From the NCBI GenBank assembly GCA_021464415.1, contig CM038467.1, forward strand, positions 34,255,226 through 34,319,225: a stretch of DNA of 64,000 nt. The letters are read 5' to 3'. The notes beneath the pieces were generated by a model. It did not search any database. It had not been told where the DNA came from and saw nothing but the letters and a program-made list of their open reading frames with translations. Position numbers and translations under genes: made by a program. The DNA is from Lonicera japonica (Eukaryota; Streptophyta; Magnoliopsida; Dipsacales; Caprifoliaceae). This document shows positions 45,441 through 58,484 of this stretch, in pieces (position 1 is the first letter of the stretch; every line of letters starts with the position of its first letter).

Positions 45441-48400
45441 TAGGTATGGCAACGGGGCGGGTCAGGGCCGGGTAAGTATTACCCATCCCCGGAATCGCGG
45501 ACCAACCCCAGCCCCAGCCCCGGCCCCAGAACCATGTAAATCGGTTCGGGTAGTGCCCGGAACTGGCAGTTTCGGGTCCGGGTACCCACGAAATTTTTTT
45601 TTTTTTTTTGAAAAATGGCCACTCTATTTACACAAACATTCAACAATACTATTTTTTCAAACAAACTTCATCAAATCTAAATCCAAATCCAAACTTCATC
45701 AACTCTCTACTAAATCCAAAGTATACAAAATAAACAAATCTAAATCCAAAACACAAAAATATAAATAAGTCCACAAGAAACTTAATCAAAACAAAATGCA
45801 AAATAAAAAATAAGTCCACAACAAACTTCATCAAATCAAAATGCCAAATTAAACAATCTCAATACTTAAAAATGCTTGTATTGAGTCCCCATGTTCAATT
45901 CTATCATTTATCAAGGCTCCGTCACACAACTTACATCCTAAAAGAAAAGAAACGAAAGAAAAATTAATCAAGCTAATAATATAAATCAATATTTGCACCA
46001 AAAATATTATTTGAAAACAAGTACTTATGTAATTTAGTAATACCTCTTCAACATCATTATCGTCATTGATTGTGCCTCTTTTAAAAGTATTTGATGTAGA
46101 AGAGTCACCTATATCTAATCAAGAAACCAAATATTATAAATTATCATAAAATAAATTAAGCTAAAAATTTAATTTGATTCTTTAATATATTGAATATTTA
46201 TTACCTTGAATTTCATTCCATAACCAATCTTGAGCACACATCAACGCCTCCAAAGTTTTTGGATGAAGCCTACTACGATATGGACTAAGAAATCTACCAC
46301 TAGTAGAGAAAGCAGATTCTGAAGCAACAATAGACACAGGAATGGCCAATATATCTCTAGCCATGGCATTTAAAGTAGGATACTTTGGGCTATTAGATTT
46401 CCACCAAGCTAAGATATCAAAATTCTCAATCATAGGCAAAACGGGCTCTTCCAAGTAATAATCCAATTCAGACTTAACAACATCATGAGAGGATGTACTT
46501 GAAATAAACATACCAAACTCATTAGCAAAATCATCGTCTCCATGACTCATTTGTGATTGGGAAGATGAAACTTTAGAAAAGTCATATCTTAAACGTTTTT
46601 CCAAATTATTTTCATTCTCTTGATATTCTTTCAACACGTCAAAGGCAAGATTACGAACTTTTTCTATCTCCACCAAAGCCCCATCATTATAAATTTTAGG
46701 AAAAAGAAACTCAACCCCTCTCATTTTAAGCCTTGGATCTAAAATCGTTCCTAAAGCCATTACTCCATGAACCGAACTCCAATACTTTTCGAACTTAGTG
46801 GTCATGTTCATTGCCATCATTCTAACCTCATAATTACTAAAGGAAGCCCACTCTTTCATTGATATTTTAATCCGACAAATTTTCGGAAAAAAAAGATTGA
46901 CCGTTGGATACTTAGTCCCGAAAAATAACTCCGTTACTTCGTAAAATAACTTCAACCTTTCACAAATTTCAATAGCCAACGTCCAATCATCTTCTAAAGG
47001 TAAACACTTGTATTGAGAGTCCCGTTGTTTCAATCTACTAAAAGCATCTTTATAAGGCAAAGCACTTTGGAGCATTAAATACGTGGAATTCCATCTAGTC
47101 TTATAGTCAAGTGAAAGCTTTCTAGTACATGGGATATTCAATTGATTTGATACTTTTTCAAATGTTTCGCACCTTTTTGGTGTTGCCATCCAATATGCAA
47201 CACTATCCCGTACTTTTTCAAGAGCCTCACTAATTACTCCTAAACCTTCTCTCACAATTAAATTCAATATGTGAGCCGAACACCGCATATGAAAAACTTT
47301 TCCGCCTAACCACAATGAATTAAATGGAAGCTTATCTAATAGAAGAGTGATCATTGCGTCATTCGTGGTACAATTATCTACAGTTAAAGTAGACAACTTA
47401 CGATTAATGTTCCAATCCAATAAGCATTCCACCAAAGCATCAGCAAGCACCTCGGCCGTGTGAGGGCAAGGCACGTAAACGAACCTATTGAAGAAAATAA
47501 CATTAAATCAATTAGTATATTTTGAGAATAACATATTAACATCATACTTTATATTAATAAAAAGTTAGTTACATCACAATTCGGCCTTGCAAAGTCCAAG
47601 TGTCGTCTACGAAATGTGCAGTGATTGCCATAAATCCCCTCTTTTTATTAGATGAAGTCCACATATCGGTAGTGATTGCATATCTACTCCTATTACGGTC
47701 AAGTAACTCCATTGTCTTACTTTTCTCATGCTCGTAGATTTTAAAAATGTCCGCTTTAACCGTATTTCGAGAAACTACCTTAAACAATGGTTGAAAGGTA
47801 TTACAAAAGTCCTTAAAACCATGATGTTCTACAATAAAAAGTGGATATTCATGCAAAACTATCATCTTCCCAAGTGAATTTCTTGCCGCCACTTGGTCAA
47901 AAGTGTAATTGTTAACAATTGTTTTACCATCGGCCCCTCGAGTAGGATTTAGAATTGATTTTCTTATATCTCGCATTTTCCTTAACTGAAATGCTTCAAA
48001 ATGTTTACGTAAATGGGAAGTTCCATTTTTAGTTTCACCTCCAATTTTCCTATGACAAAAAGTACATTCTGCTTTCCATACGCCACTAACTTTGCACCTT
48101 TTGAAATATTGCCAATATTTTGATTTAAGTTTTGGATTTCCGTCACCGTCTTCTTCTTATGATTGTACCTCAATAACATCATTATTAGCTATAGTATTTG
48201 AAGGGGTTTGATTTGATGCTACCTCATTTGGAGTATCACCATCAAGAGAATCAAAACTACGTTTAGTTCCCGAAGCAAGCGAAGGATCAATTGGTGATTG
48301 TTCACTTCCACCGGTACTTGGAGTCGTCATATTTACCTAACATTCAAAAGAAACAAATGATTAGAGCATCTTTGTGGCAATATTTAAGATAATATAAATT

Positions 48401-49454
48401 CTAAGCATTTTCATCAAAAAAAAAGTATCAATTATCAAAAGCACTCTTAGAAAATAACTAATTGATTCAAGTTATTAAAAACATCCATGAAACTATATGT
48501 GAATAAAGAAAACCTAAATCCGAAAAACAAAACAAATAAAGCAAAGCAGTAAAAAGATAAACTTATGTTAATATTTGATTAGTACTCCCAATTTATCAGA
48601 TCACTGATCATATCATGATATCAATTTGTGCATTCTGTTAATATTTGATTACTACTCCCAAATGCTTTAAAATCTCACAAATTGGAGAAAAATGTCAGTG
48701 TATACACAGCAATAAAAAATTTAATTAATGCCTTCTGTTAATATTTGATTAGTCAAGAGTAAATATAAAGAAAAAAAATCGAATGCAAAGCACTACAGTC
48801 TACAGACTACAACAGTGAGATACAGTGAGATGGTCAAGAGTAAATATAAAGAAAAAAAATTAATGTTCGAAATTCGAATAATATTGGATTCGAGACATAG
48901 ATAAATAATTTGAGATTTTGAGCTCTAATTCGAGACATGGATAGATATATATATATATATAGGGAGAGAGAGAGAGAGTTACTTGATGAAAGCTTGAGGG
49001 AGAGGAGGCCAAACTGCCGGAGTCGGACTGCATGAAGATGACGAGAGGCCGGAAAGGGAGACGACTGTGCTGTGCGGAGAGTGAGAGTCGGAGACGGTCA
49101 GACGGAGAGTGGGTGTTTGAGTTACGTATGTTGTGCTACTGTTGTGCGGCTGTGGAGTTTAGGAAAGTAAGAAGTAAAGAAGCCCTAGGCTAATAATATG
49201 TTATATTTATTATTTAATAGTTTATATATATGTATATAAAAAAAATATTTATATATATATATATTTCGGGGCGGGTCTTCGGGTATGGGTACTAAGATAC
49301 CCGGAACTGGAATCGGACCCGGACCTACTTAATTTATTCTCTCCCAACCCCAGAACCGGACTCGGACCCGAACCCGAAAGTTACTACCCGAAATGGACCC
49401 GTTCGGATAAAAACCCGCGGGTACCCAAACCCGCGGTTATTTTTGCCATCCCTA
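45441..49454 (-). mobile_element. hAT DNA transposon, 4014 bp, nearly autonomous
   Basis: Terminal inverted repeats TAGGTATGGCAA (left) and TAGGGATGGCAA (right, reverse complement), with exact 8-bp duplications ATTTTGGC. Subterminal regions are G/C-rich with CGGGT/ACCCG words on both sides (45455-45590 and 49265-49440). One transposase gene occupies most of the interior on minus. It sits in the coding 3' end of copia B, where removing it and one duplication reconnects the copia reading frame. Confidence 0.93.
45911..48330 (-). CDS. hAT transposase (BED zinc finger, Ac/RICESLEEPER-like), one premature stop
   Basis: Minus-strand exons: 48330-47573, 47484 to about 46195, 46108-46044, and a short last exon ending with TGA at 45911. 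The BED finger at 48000-48130 has ECTFCHRK and SHLRKHFE (C2H2). Catalytic acidic residues are seen in TTDMWTS, TVDNCTTND and ASESAFST. The C-terminal hAT dimerisation domain includes ILAWWKSNSPKYPTLNAMAR. The enzyme excises and reinserts hAT DNA. The only lesion I find is TAA at 48157-48159, 57 codons after the ATG and just before the BED finger; the next Met (47976) would start after the finger. A small unrecognised intron could also remove the stop. No other frame change is visible, so this is the best-preserved gene in the window. Confidence 0.85.
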
Positions 49455-49462
49455 ATTTTGGC

Positions 49463-51130
49463 GAATATCTTTCTTGTCACAGGTTTGGTGAATATATCAG
49501 CTAACTGATCTTCAGAGCGTACATGAGGAATAGTAATAACTTTCTCTTTCTAACTTCTATTTGATGAAAAATATATCTACTTCATCATGCTTTGTTTTAT
49601 CGTGTTGAACTGGATTATTTGCGATATCGCATGCTGCTTTGTTATCATAGTATAGACTCATAGGTTCTGTCGGGGAGAAACCTAGATCTATCAGTAGCAG
49701 TTTTATCCATAATAACTCTTGGATTCCGACTGCCATTTCTCGATATTCTGCTTTTGCGCTTGATTGAGATACCACATTTTGTTTCTTACTCCTCTAGGTG
49801 ACCAAGTTTCCTCTTACAAATGTGAAGTACCTGACGTAAACCTTCTGTCTCATATATTGCACACCCAATCAGCATCAGTATATCCTTTAACCTTTAAGAA
49901 CTCCTTATTTCTCCGGAACATAATTCCTTTTTTAGGGGCAGCCTTAAAATAGCTGATAATCCTCATAACTACCTGCATATGTTTTTCCCCTGGGTTAGGC
50001 ATGAACTGACTGACGGTACTTAGTGCAAATGAGATATCAGGTCTTGTATGTGCTAAATACATCAACTTCCACACCAATTTCTGATAGCGCCCATTATCGA
50101 CGGGCACTTGTTCTATTTCGACTTCTAACTTCAATCATTCCTCCATTGGAGTTTCTGATGGTTGATAAGCGGATATCCCAGTTTCACTTAGTAAATTTAG
50201 GACATACTTTCTCTGAGATAGGAAAAAACCTTTTGAAGATCTACACACCTCGATTCCAAGAAAATATTTGAAGTCCCCAAGATCTTTTATCTCGAATTCT
50301 TAAGATTAGTGTTTATTCAATGCTTGTTGTTCATGAAGATCGTTTCTAGTGAGCACCATGTCATCTACGTAGACGATGAGTGTTGTAATCTTTTCATGCC
50401 TCTTTTTCAAAACTAAAGTATTATTAGAATTGTTCTAACTGTACCCAAATTTTCGCATTGATCTCGTGAATCTCTCAAACCAGGCTCTTGGGGATTGTTT
50501 TAGTCCATATAAGAATTTTTTTTTTCTTTTAACTTGTAGACTTTATTTGTATGCTCATTCGGGATTTTATATCCAGGTAGGAACTCCATATACACCTCCT
50601 CTTTTAACTCCCCATGTAAGAAAACATTTTTTACATCAAACTGTTGTAGAGGTCAATCCAAGTTTGCAGCTAATGAGAGTAACACCCGCACGGTATTGAT
50701 TTTTGCCATGGGTAGAAATGTCTCCAGATAATTAATTCCGTGTGTCTGTGTGTATCCTTTTGCAACTAGTCTTTCTTTGAATATTTCAATTGTTCCATCT
50801 GCTTTAAATTTTATGATGTACACCCACTTGCAACCCACCTTCTTCTTTCTTGCTGGTAATTCGAACAATTGCCATGTGTCATCTTTTAATAAGGATTTCA
50901 TCTTGTCATCCATTGTTTTTTATTTAGGATTACATAAGGCTTCATGCAAATTGTTAGGAAAAGATACAGAAAATAATTGATTCACAAAAGATTTGTTAAA
51001 TGCTATTAACCGATCATAAGACACATAGTTACTCATAGGATATTTGGTTTTACTGGTAAAGTCTGGATTATATGTTGATTTAGGTACACCTTTAATTGCT
51101 TTGTTAGGAAGCTATTTTCTAGGATTAAGA
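49463..51130 (-). pseudogene. copia B reverse transcriptase and RNase H
   Basis: Minus-strand order: a linker with SYDRLIAFNKSFVNQLFSV near 50960-51010, RVT_2 start at 50913 ([20 protein letters not shown], then [14 protein letters not shown]), LVWKLMYLAHTRPDISFAL near 50020-50080, GYTDADW near 49860, then RNase H with SAKAEYREMAVGIQELLWIK and YYDNKAACDIANNP at 49557-49775, and LADIFTKPVTRKIFAK near 49455-49500. Several frame changes and stops separate these blocks. The extreme C-terminus (MNSKLGMLDICAP) lies beyond the hAT at about 45390-45435. Confidence 0.85.
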
Positions 51131-52907
51131 GAAGATGATTGATTAAGCCAAAATATTGCAGTTTTATATGTATTTAGGTGGTTTAGTATGCATGAATTTG
51201 ATTCTAATTATCCTAAATTGATAAGATTTGAGTTTTAATCATAAAATAGGATAGTAGTTTGTTTCTAGTGCATTATAACCTTTTTACATGTTAAAAATGA
51301 ACAAGAACAAATCCAGAAGCAAATTCCCCTAAAGTCAGTCATTGCTAGTCGAATTCGAAGCTGAATTGACTTCAAGAGGTGAACCAAAAGCAAATCCCAA
51401 GCTCAAGCATGAAGGAAGTTAATGAAAGAGACTAAAATAAGCCAATAGAGCAATCCTAAACAAAGAAGAGTCATTTGAATCAAACCAAAAAAAATTTTAA
51501 TGAAGAAAAGATTTGCCATACGCAATGCTGATGTTCTAGCCAATTTTGGTATTTATCCATGCAGAATTTGAACAAAACTCCAGAAATAAAAGTTGTAGAA
51601 CACTGAGTTAGCTACGCGTAGGAAAAACCTTGCATTAATCGGAGTTCAGAGCACAAAGTTACGAAAGAAATATGATCAGTGCACCAGTGGATTGGGTTTG
51701 AGCGCGAAAGAATACCAATATTCATGATGCATATATTTATCAAATAAGGTCCTTAGCCTAGATGGCAAGTGACCAGCTCTCTACTCACGGCCAATAAGTT
51801 TTAATTATTATTTTTAAGTTGACCCGAGAATTTAAGCTGGAAGACTTCGTCTCTCAAGCCAACAACTTGATATACGATAAAATGCTATTTTTAGCTTTTG
51901 GATAATTTCTTTTATTTTGTTTTTGTTATTAGTGAGTTTATTTTGAATTTTGAAAAGTGTCGATGATTTTTTTTAGGTTGAAGATATTTGAATCAGAGCC
52001 GCCATTATTATTTTGAGAAGGAGAGTCGACATTTTTTCAATAATCCTAAAACCCCTTACCATCAGAGAGAGTCTAAGAGGGAGAAACAGATAGCGATTCA
52101 TTTATTGAATTTTTTTGTTCAATTCCCTTTTGGGCTTGTTTCGAACATACATGGTAATTAATACGACGCAATCAATTTTCTCCATTCATTATTCTTCATA
52201 AGATACATATTTGTATGATTTCTTGATCTTTCTTTAGATTTATGATCACTAATGCTTCTTAAGTGTTAGATTGTCATTAATTGCATGCTTTAGATCTGTT
52301 TGATTGCTCAATTATATGCTTAATTTCGATTTATTTTCGCCAAAACGCACTGTTTTAACCTAGATTTCATGTTTCGTATTTTAATCATAACTTACTCATT
52401 TCTTGGCCGATTTTGATGATCCACCTATCAAAACGACTGCAATCAATTTTTTTACAAAAGCCTAATGTTTTGGGGATCCAAATCCTGAGCTTTCCAGAGG
52501 ACAGCAGGTAATTTTCGTGACTGCTAGTGTGGTGCTATTTTTTTCTGAAATTCGTTTGAATCGTATTTTTCGTTCATTATTTGTTCTTAAATTTCAATTG
52601 CCGTGAGATTTTGTATGGTTTTTTAATTATAACTGAGAATCATGTTTGGATAGATTACTTTTGAATATTGCATGTTTTGTTTAATTGTCATCATGATGCT
52701 AGCTTAAGTTTATAGTTAGAGGTCCGTAGAGAAAGCATGACGGACTAGTGTGGGTATATGATTCAATTGTGATTGTGACTTGGAATCCTCATGGGTTGTA
52801 AGTCAATTAATAAATCTAAAAAATATAGTAACCTTTCATGCGTTATGTTGACTTGAAAGTCACTAATCTTATTTTGATAATAACAATAAAGTTAATCATG
52901 TGTAATA

Positions 52908-54240
52908 AGTTGATATTTTGAGTTATAACCACAACCAATTAATCATACGTGGATTTTACCAAAAAGTCAGAATCAAGATTATTCACCTACAAAGTATTGC
53001 ACTTTCAATGTCTTACACCTCACACAACTACTTGATCAATACACCTTCAAATAGCATTTTTATGAAGAATAATGACCCAAGGAAGAAAAGAAACGAAGAT
53101 ACAAACAAAGCCCTCAAAGACTCGTTATTTTATACTTGAGCGAGTGCTTTAGTTTCCTATGTAAAGTTTCATATTTGATCATCATAAAAGCTCATTCTAT
53201 GTTCTAACATAATTAGATTGATCAAATCAAAGTTTGAATCGGAATCCTTTCAAAAACCCACTTTTGGAGAAAACCCGTTTTTGAAATAAATTCGTTTTAA
53301 ATTCTAACGACTTCATTTCCGAGATCTTTAACTATCCCCGAGCTTCAAAATTGATTTTTGAACTAATTTGCGAAAGTGTGAAAAATGGAATTTTTTGTCA
53401 TTTTGGCAGTAGACCAGAGGAGACCATCAGTTGACTGATGGGCTTTGCTCACTCGACTGATGGCTACTCAGTCGACTGATGGCCCAGAAACTAGCTGTTG
53501 GATTTCTGATTTTTTATCATTTTTAGCACCAAACTTCTACCAACTCCCTCCAAACGGCCATATGTTGTCCTAGATTATATATACACCATCTAAGATATAT
53601 TTAAACACTCTTGAATCATTCCTACACTATTCTCTTCATTTACATTCGATATTCAAAGATTCAAGAACATTGCTTTTGATCAATCATCTTTATTTTGAGC
53701 TAGAAATTGTTGATCGAATTTGATATCTCTTAGTGTGAGCTTCATTGGTATTTCTTCATACACTTAAGAGCTATTGTACATTGGTTTTAGCCACCAAAAC
53801 TTATTCAAATCATATTTGTGAGAGGTGTATCTCATAGAATAGCAAGAGTAAATTCTTGTGTGAGTGTTGAGAGTGATTCAATACTTGTAAGAGTGTGTGA
53901 GAAGAATACACTTGTAGAGATTTGATCTTCACCCGGAAGAAAATCGGTAATAGTGGAAATTCTCGGGGAACTAACCGAGTGCGGAAGTAGGGGCTAATAA
54001 GTCGAACCGTATGGACAAAAAGTATTCGACTCCTTTTGTTTTAATCTTTCTATATCTTGCTTCATTATATTGCATTATTTATTCTTTGTGATTGGAATTA
54101 TCCTTATTTTTTGATTGCTTGATTGTTATAGACATTAAACGATTTTTAAAAACGATTTTAAAAATCCAATTAAGTTTTAAAAATCCTATTCACCCCACCC
54201 CCTCTAGGGTATTTTCTGACCTATATGTTAAAAACATGAA
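52908..54240 (+). repeat. probable solo LTR of a SIRE/Maximus-type copia
   Basis: The stretch has the layout of such LTRs: TTGATATTTTGAGTTATAAC near 52908, GTCGACTGATGG repeats near 53435-53480, a TATA box in GATTATATATACACC near 53573, and a downstream end with 'aaatcctattcacccc' near 54180-54195. No target duplication was found and the ends are approximate. Confidence 0.4.
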
Positions 54241-54874
54241 TTTTTAATATTATATCTCGATTATTCGACAAAATAACCTAAAAACTTCAAATTACGAATT
54301 TTTGTACTAAAACTCTAACGAGGCTGAATAGAGAAAAATCATTATCCCCTATTGATCTAAGTTAGTTATCCAAGTAATTTGGGAGCTTTGGGCGCTGTTT
54401 TGGTGTCATTCCAAAATCGATACCGAAATAGTGTCAATTTTAGCTTTTGACCTTTTTTTAAGGAATGGTTTTGTCGTATGTCACGCATACACATAATCAA
54501 ACCTTAGAAATGATTTAGGCTTTTGATATTTACTAAAATTGATTAAACTTAGTTTGTTTCTATCACGCACTAGCATTACTAAGTGAAAATCATTTTTTGT
54601 AAAAAAAATCATAAGTTTCCTTATTAAAAACTAAAGTTACATGCAACTTATATGAGTCTTGTCATGCACTTCTCATGATATGCTCGTGAACTTTAGTATT
54701 TAATAATTGATAAGCTAAGGACATTCATTTTTAGAAGGAACTCAGGTCCACAGTCATATATCTTGAATCGATCGGTCGCACTATCTGTAATGTCGTAGTT
54801 ATGGATACTCCTAATGCTCTTTCCCCATTTTATTAGATATTTGTTTTAGTTACTGCCTATTTTATCCTTAACTT

Positions 54875-54877
<3 letters not shown>

Positions 54878-54910
<33 letters not shown>

Positions 54911-54914
54911 TTTT
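54878..54914. repeat. (TTTA)n microsatellite
   Basis: About nine TTTA units at the right end of the 3.8-kb insertion. Confidence 0.9.
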
Positions 54915-54954
54915 CTTTTTAAGTTTAAATTTTAAGTATTATTTATTCAATGAT

Positions 54955-56480
54955 ACTTGGGAGAACTCAATTTCAAGGATATCTGAGGCGGACAATTGGT
55001 TATTTGTGTCAGGCGGTGATAATATCACTTCAATAGGAAAGGTTAAGATGTTCCCATATTAAGATATGGCGTTATTTTGGTTGTTTCAACTATTGGTGCT
55101 AAGCTCGAAGTCTAATTTGGGGACACCTCTATTGAACCTATTTCTTCTTCATTGGTATTCTCAAATAGCTAAACTTCCTTATAATACTCCCCCTAAAGTT
55201 CACTTCGGTGAAAGTACATAAAATCTTTGTGAAATGTCACATCCATGGTAACATACATTTTCTATGTGAAAGGATGATAACACTGGGAGGAAGAATTGAC
55301 ACGGTAAGATAATAAATTTGAGCTTATTTTGTTGTTCCTTTGATAAATGGACAAATATAATACATTCAAACACCTTGGGAGGAAGAATTGACACGGTAGG
55401 AGCTGAGGCAAGCTTAGACAAAATTTCAACCAGTGTCTAAAAATCAAGTGTAGCTGAGGGGATGTGGTTCACCAAGTAAGCAATCGAGGAGAGTGCTTCA
55501 CATTAATAAGATACTGGCATTTTCGCTTCGATTAGTGATGTCCGAACTATTTCTAACCAATGGCAATTATTGCGTTCAGCAACCCCATTTTATTGGAGGT
55601 ATAAGGGCATGTAGTCTGATGAATAATTTCATAGAATTTAAAGTATGTCTGTAACTCGGTACCCATATATTCACCACCATTATCACTGCAAAAGACTTGA
55701 ATGATAACTTTATACTGTGTATTGATATGTTTATAGAATCTCTGAAACAAACTACTAACTTCACCCTTAGACTTTATGGGACATACCCATGTCATTCGTG
55801 TGCAATCATCAATAAATGTAATAAACTACTGTATGCCACTTAAAGATGAAATGTGAGATAGACCTCATACATTTGAATGAATAAGCATAAACGGAACTGA
55901 ACTTTTATTTATTGAAGGTTTGAAGGAAGTATGATGACTTTTAACCAGTTCACAGATCTCACAATAAAAAATAGAACAATAAACTTTACTGAATAACTAG
56001 GGAAATAAATTTGTTAAATAGCCAAACGATGCGTGACTTAACGGATGGTGATATAACCAATGGTTATCAGGAATTTTCTTCTCGGAGGTACTAGTGTCTA
56101 AGGCCTGATATAAGTGATATGTGCTCTTCGTCTTTAGGTCCAAGTATTATAATTTTTTGCTCCTAACACCATAACCAATCGTTCGCTTCGTCTGAATATC
56201 TTTAAAAACACAATGAGAAAATCAGAAAATAACAATACAATGTAAAGCATTAATTAATTGAGCAACATATAATATATTATAATCTAAGGACGGTACTATT
56301 CGGACAGATTTTAGGTTTAGGGTGTAAGATAGGGTGACTGACCTTTTTCCCACAACGGGAAATGGGGCACCATTGGCTGTGGATATGAAGGTCTAGGGTC
56401 ATGAGGTAAAAGGAGTAAGTATTTTTGAATCATATGTCATATGATCAGTGGAACCAAAATCAATTATCCAGGTATTATTC
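54955..56480 (-). pseudogene. copia B protease and integrase
   Basis: Minus strand: a protease-like NNTWIIDFGSTDHMTYDSK near 56410-56470 (the usual DSG active site reads DFG), GAG-pre-integrase CEICELVKSHHTSF near 55925-55965, an integrase core at 55553-55795 with VFCSDNGGEYMGTEL and IIHQTTCPYTSNKMG, then KVFECIIFVHLSKEQQNKLK near 55320-55380. Frame changes occur at several points. Gag, expected between 56480 and 57420, is not recognisable. Confidence 0.82.
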
Positions 56481-56489
56481 AAAACAAAG

Positions 56490-57420
56490 ACAGAATGTAA
56501 AGCCTTACCAGAAAAGACCGAGATAAAATCTGAAAATTCTTGAAGACCAAGATAGAATCTGAAAATACTTGAAGATCGAGTTAGAATCTGAAAATTCTAA
56601 GGCCGCGGTTGTATTCAAAAGACCAAAAAAGGCTAAGAATGTGTTTAGTTATCCCAAAAAACTGGTCAAAAATAAGTGAATCAGATGGTTTTTTATTTAT
56701 AGAACCAGTCTAGCTGAACCGATCAAAGAAAGTGACTAGGAGCTAACATGGCAATAATTGGGCCCTCACGTGGTGCTGGCATGGTGCTAACTGGGTGCTG
56801 TGTGCCACTGACTAGGCAATGAGATAGCGGATATGTGGTGGTTTTTTTTTAATCTACAAAACCCAAACTCTCTCTTTCTATGGTCCACCTCCGAAGAAGA
56901 AGAAAATTCCTTTAAGCACACACTCCCTTTGCCCCTCATGAACGAAACAGGTGGCGAATAACTCGCTAGAATTCGGATCCTTAAGTCAGATCTCGCACCA
57001 GTCCTTGCAAGATACTACACTGAGTCAGTGAATACTTTGTGGATTAGAGATCGCCATCGAGTCGGTGCTCGATTCTTCGAGATACTTCGTTTTTAGGATT
57101 CCAGTGCGATTTCTTCTCTGCTGTCAAGTCCGGTGCCTTTGCGTTGATCTCTCTACTTTGGCTATAGCAACAAGCGCCTTTGTCAGTTCAGATCAATCCG
57201 GCCCATAAGGGACGACGATAAATGCATATCAATAAAGTTTGTTGTTGATCGAGGTAATAGTCTTTTTTTTTCTATTTGGTTTACTAGAATACTAGTTAAT
57301 CTGATGATTAGAATACTAGTATGGTTGGAGATGACCTCCGGCTAGGGGCTGAGGCGTAAGTCGCTGGACAAGATGCTCAGGCGCTCGACGGGGATAGTGG
57401 GGTAACGAGGATCAAATCGC
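56490..57420. other. copia B leader/gag position without recognisable coding
   Basis: More G/C-rich than its surroundings, with CT-rich and GA-rich stretches (56860-57240). No gag motif on the minus strand. It may be a replacement or an insertion of unknown type. Confidence 0.35.
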
Positions 57421-57432
57421 CCTTTAATACCA

Positions 57433-57677
57433 TGTTGATTTATGAAAGGGGTAAGACATAAATGAAAGAATTTTTCATACATTCAATGAAAGAATACAAT
57501 GTCCTTTATATAGGGATAATGGTGCCACAATGTCAACCACAATCTTTAACCATATCTACACAATCTCCTACCATATTTATATATGAGAAAAAATACATGA
57601 ATCTTAGTCAATTATAATATCTACAATATATTCATATGTTAACATATATGAAGATATGGTTGACATCTATGAAGATA
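57433..57677 (-). repeat. copia B 5' LTR
   Basis: Aligns with 44315-44528 and 45373-45382, with an extra ~22 bp near 57551-57572. Minus strand contains CCCTATATAAAGGAC, a TATA box. Confidence 0.88.
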
Positions 57678-57682
57678 ACCTA

Positions 57683-57860
57683 CACCCACTTTTTGAGCCC
57701 AAGAGCACTCAAACAAGACATGGCAAACATCTTCAATAACCCCTTGATTACAGCGGTCACAAAACGGAAAAGTGTTGCTACGCCTAACGGACGTCTTAAC
57801 AGGTAGATACTCCAAAAGGGTTCTACATAAAAATATTATAGCATCCTCACCCGATTAATA
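57683..57860 (-). pseudogene. LINE remnant, zinc-binding RT C-terminus (zf-RVT type)
   Basis: Minus strand encodes LEYLPVKTSVRR and CDRCNQGVIEDVCHVLFECS, a C-x2-C...H...C zinc-binding pattern found after plant LINE reverse transcriptases. The reading direction and target duplication ACCTA join it to the remnant at 43900-44314. Confidence 0.65.
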
Positions 57861-58484
57861 TATTATTATAAATATACATTTCCTTTAAATTAAATTCTTA
57901 ATTAAATGTGAAAAGTCATTTTCGAAGGACCATGATCGATCATGGTTTGCATGAAAGGTATACTAGGATACCAGGATCGATCATGCTTTGCATGATAAGT
58001 GTACTGGGATACCATGATCGATCATGCTTACGAGAAACTACAAGAATACACTTTCAAAACACCATGTTTGTCCTTTTGATCATTAATTTCTTACCCCGTG
58101 CTTTTTACATGATCTAAAGTCATAAAATAGCTACAAAAGTTGCTCTTTCAAGTTACTTAAATACAACACAAGCTAAGGAACTAAAATGAAGATGACTCTG
58201 AAATATCAAAAAGTTAATACAATAAATGAATCAAAATACTCTATAAAAGAATGTATGAAATGACAATATTATGCATTTATCACCAGTTTTCTTGCCTCCA
58301 TCTCCCCCACCACCCCTCACACACCCAATTGACCACTAATTGAATCAAAACCTTGAACTCCTCAAAACTTTAGTGTATGTACCTCCTTGATTTTTTTTAC
58401 AAGCTCCTCTTTGCCGAAGGAAGACATGTGCCGAGCTTTGAAGAGGATTCTTTGTCTATGCCATTTGCATCGAATTTTTTGATG
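57861..58484. other. mostly non-coding spacer with short GATCGATCATG repeats
   Basis: CATGATCGATCATG-type words recur three times at 57932-58027. A plus-strand frame begins at 58377 and runs into the duplicated flank. Confidence 0.4.

Larger units (their letters stand above)
51140..54949. mobile_element. LTR-type insertion (3.8 kb) in copia B, no coding capacity
   Basis: Starts TGATTAAGCC and ends TTATTTATTCA (TG...CA), flanked by ATGAT at 51135-51139 and 54950-54954, a 5-bp duplication. Copia B coding sequence stops on one side and resumes on the other. No reading frame matches a transposon protein and I see no internal pair of LTRs, so it may be a long solo LTR or a non-coding element. A copia-type solo LTR is probably nested in its right half. 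Confidence 0.6.
44315..57677 (-). mobile_element. Ty1-copia LTR retrotransposon B, minus strand, with three nested insertions
   Basis: Perfect 5-bp duplications ACCTA at 44310-44314 and 57678-57682 flank it. The 5' LTR is 57433-57677 and the 3' LTR is 44315-44528 plus 45373-45382. The primer-binding site TGGTATTAAAGG (minus, 57432 downward) follows the 5' LTR. The polypurine tract AGGGGGAG (minus) abuts the 3' LTR near 45383. Protease, integrase, reverse transcriptase and RNase H follow in copia order, with only moderate decay. Nested inside are a solo LTR (44529-45367), a hAT (45441-49454) and an LTR-type insertion (51140-54949). Without them the element is about 4.7 kb, and gag is not recognised. 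Confidence 0.9.

Noticed and set aside
45316..45768. 150-codon plus-strand frame
   Set aside because: It crosses the solo LTR border, the target duplication and the hAT terminus, so it cannot be one real gene.
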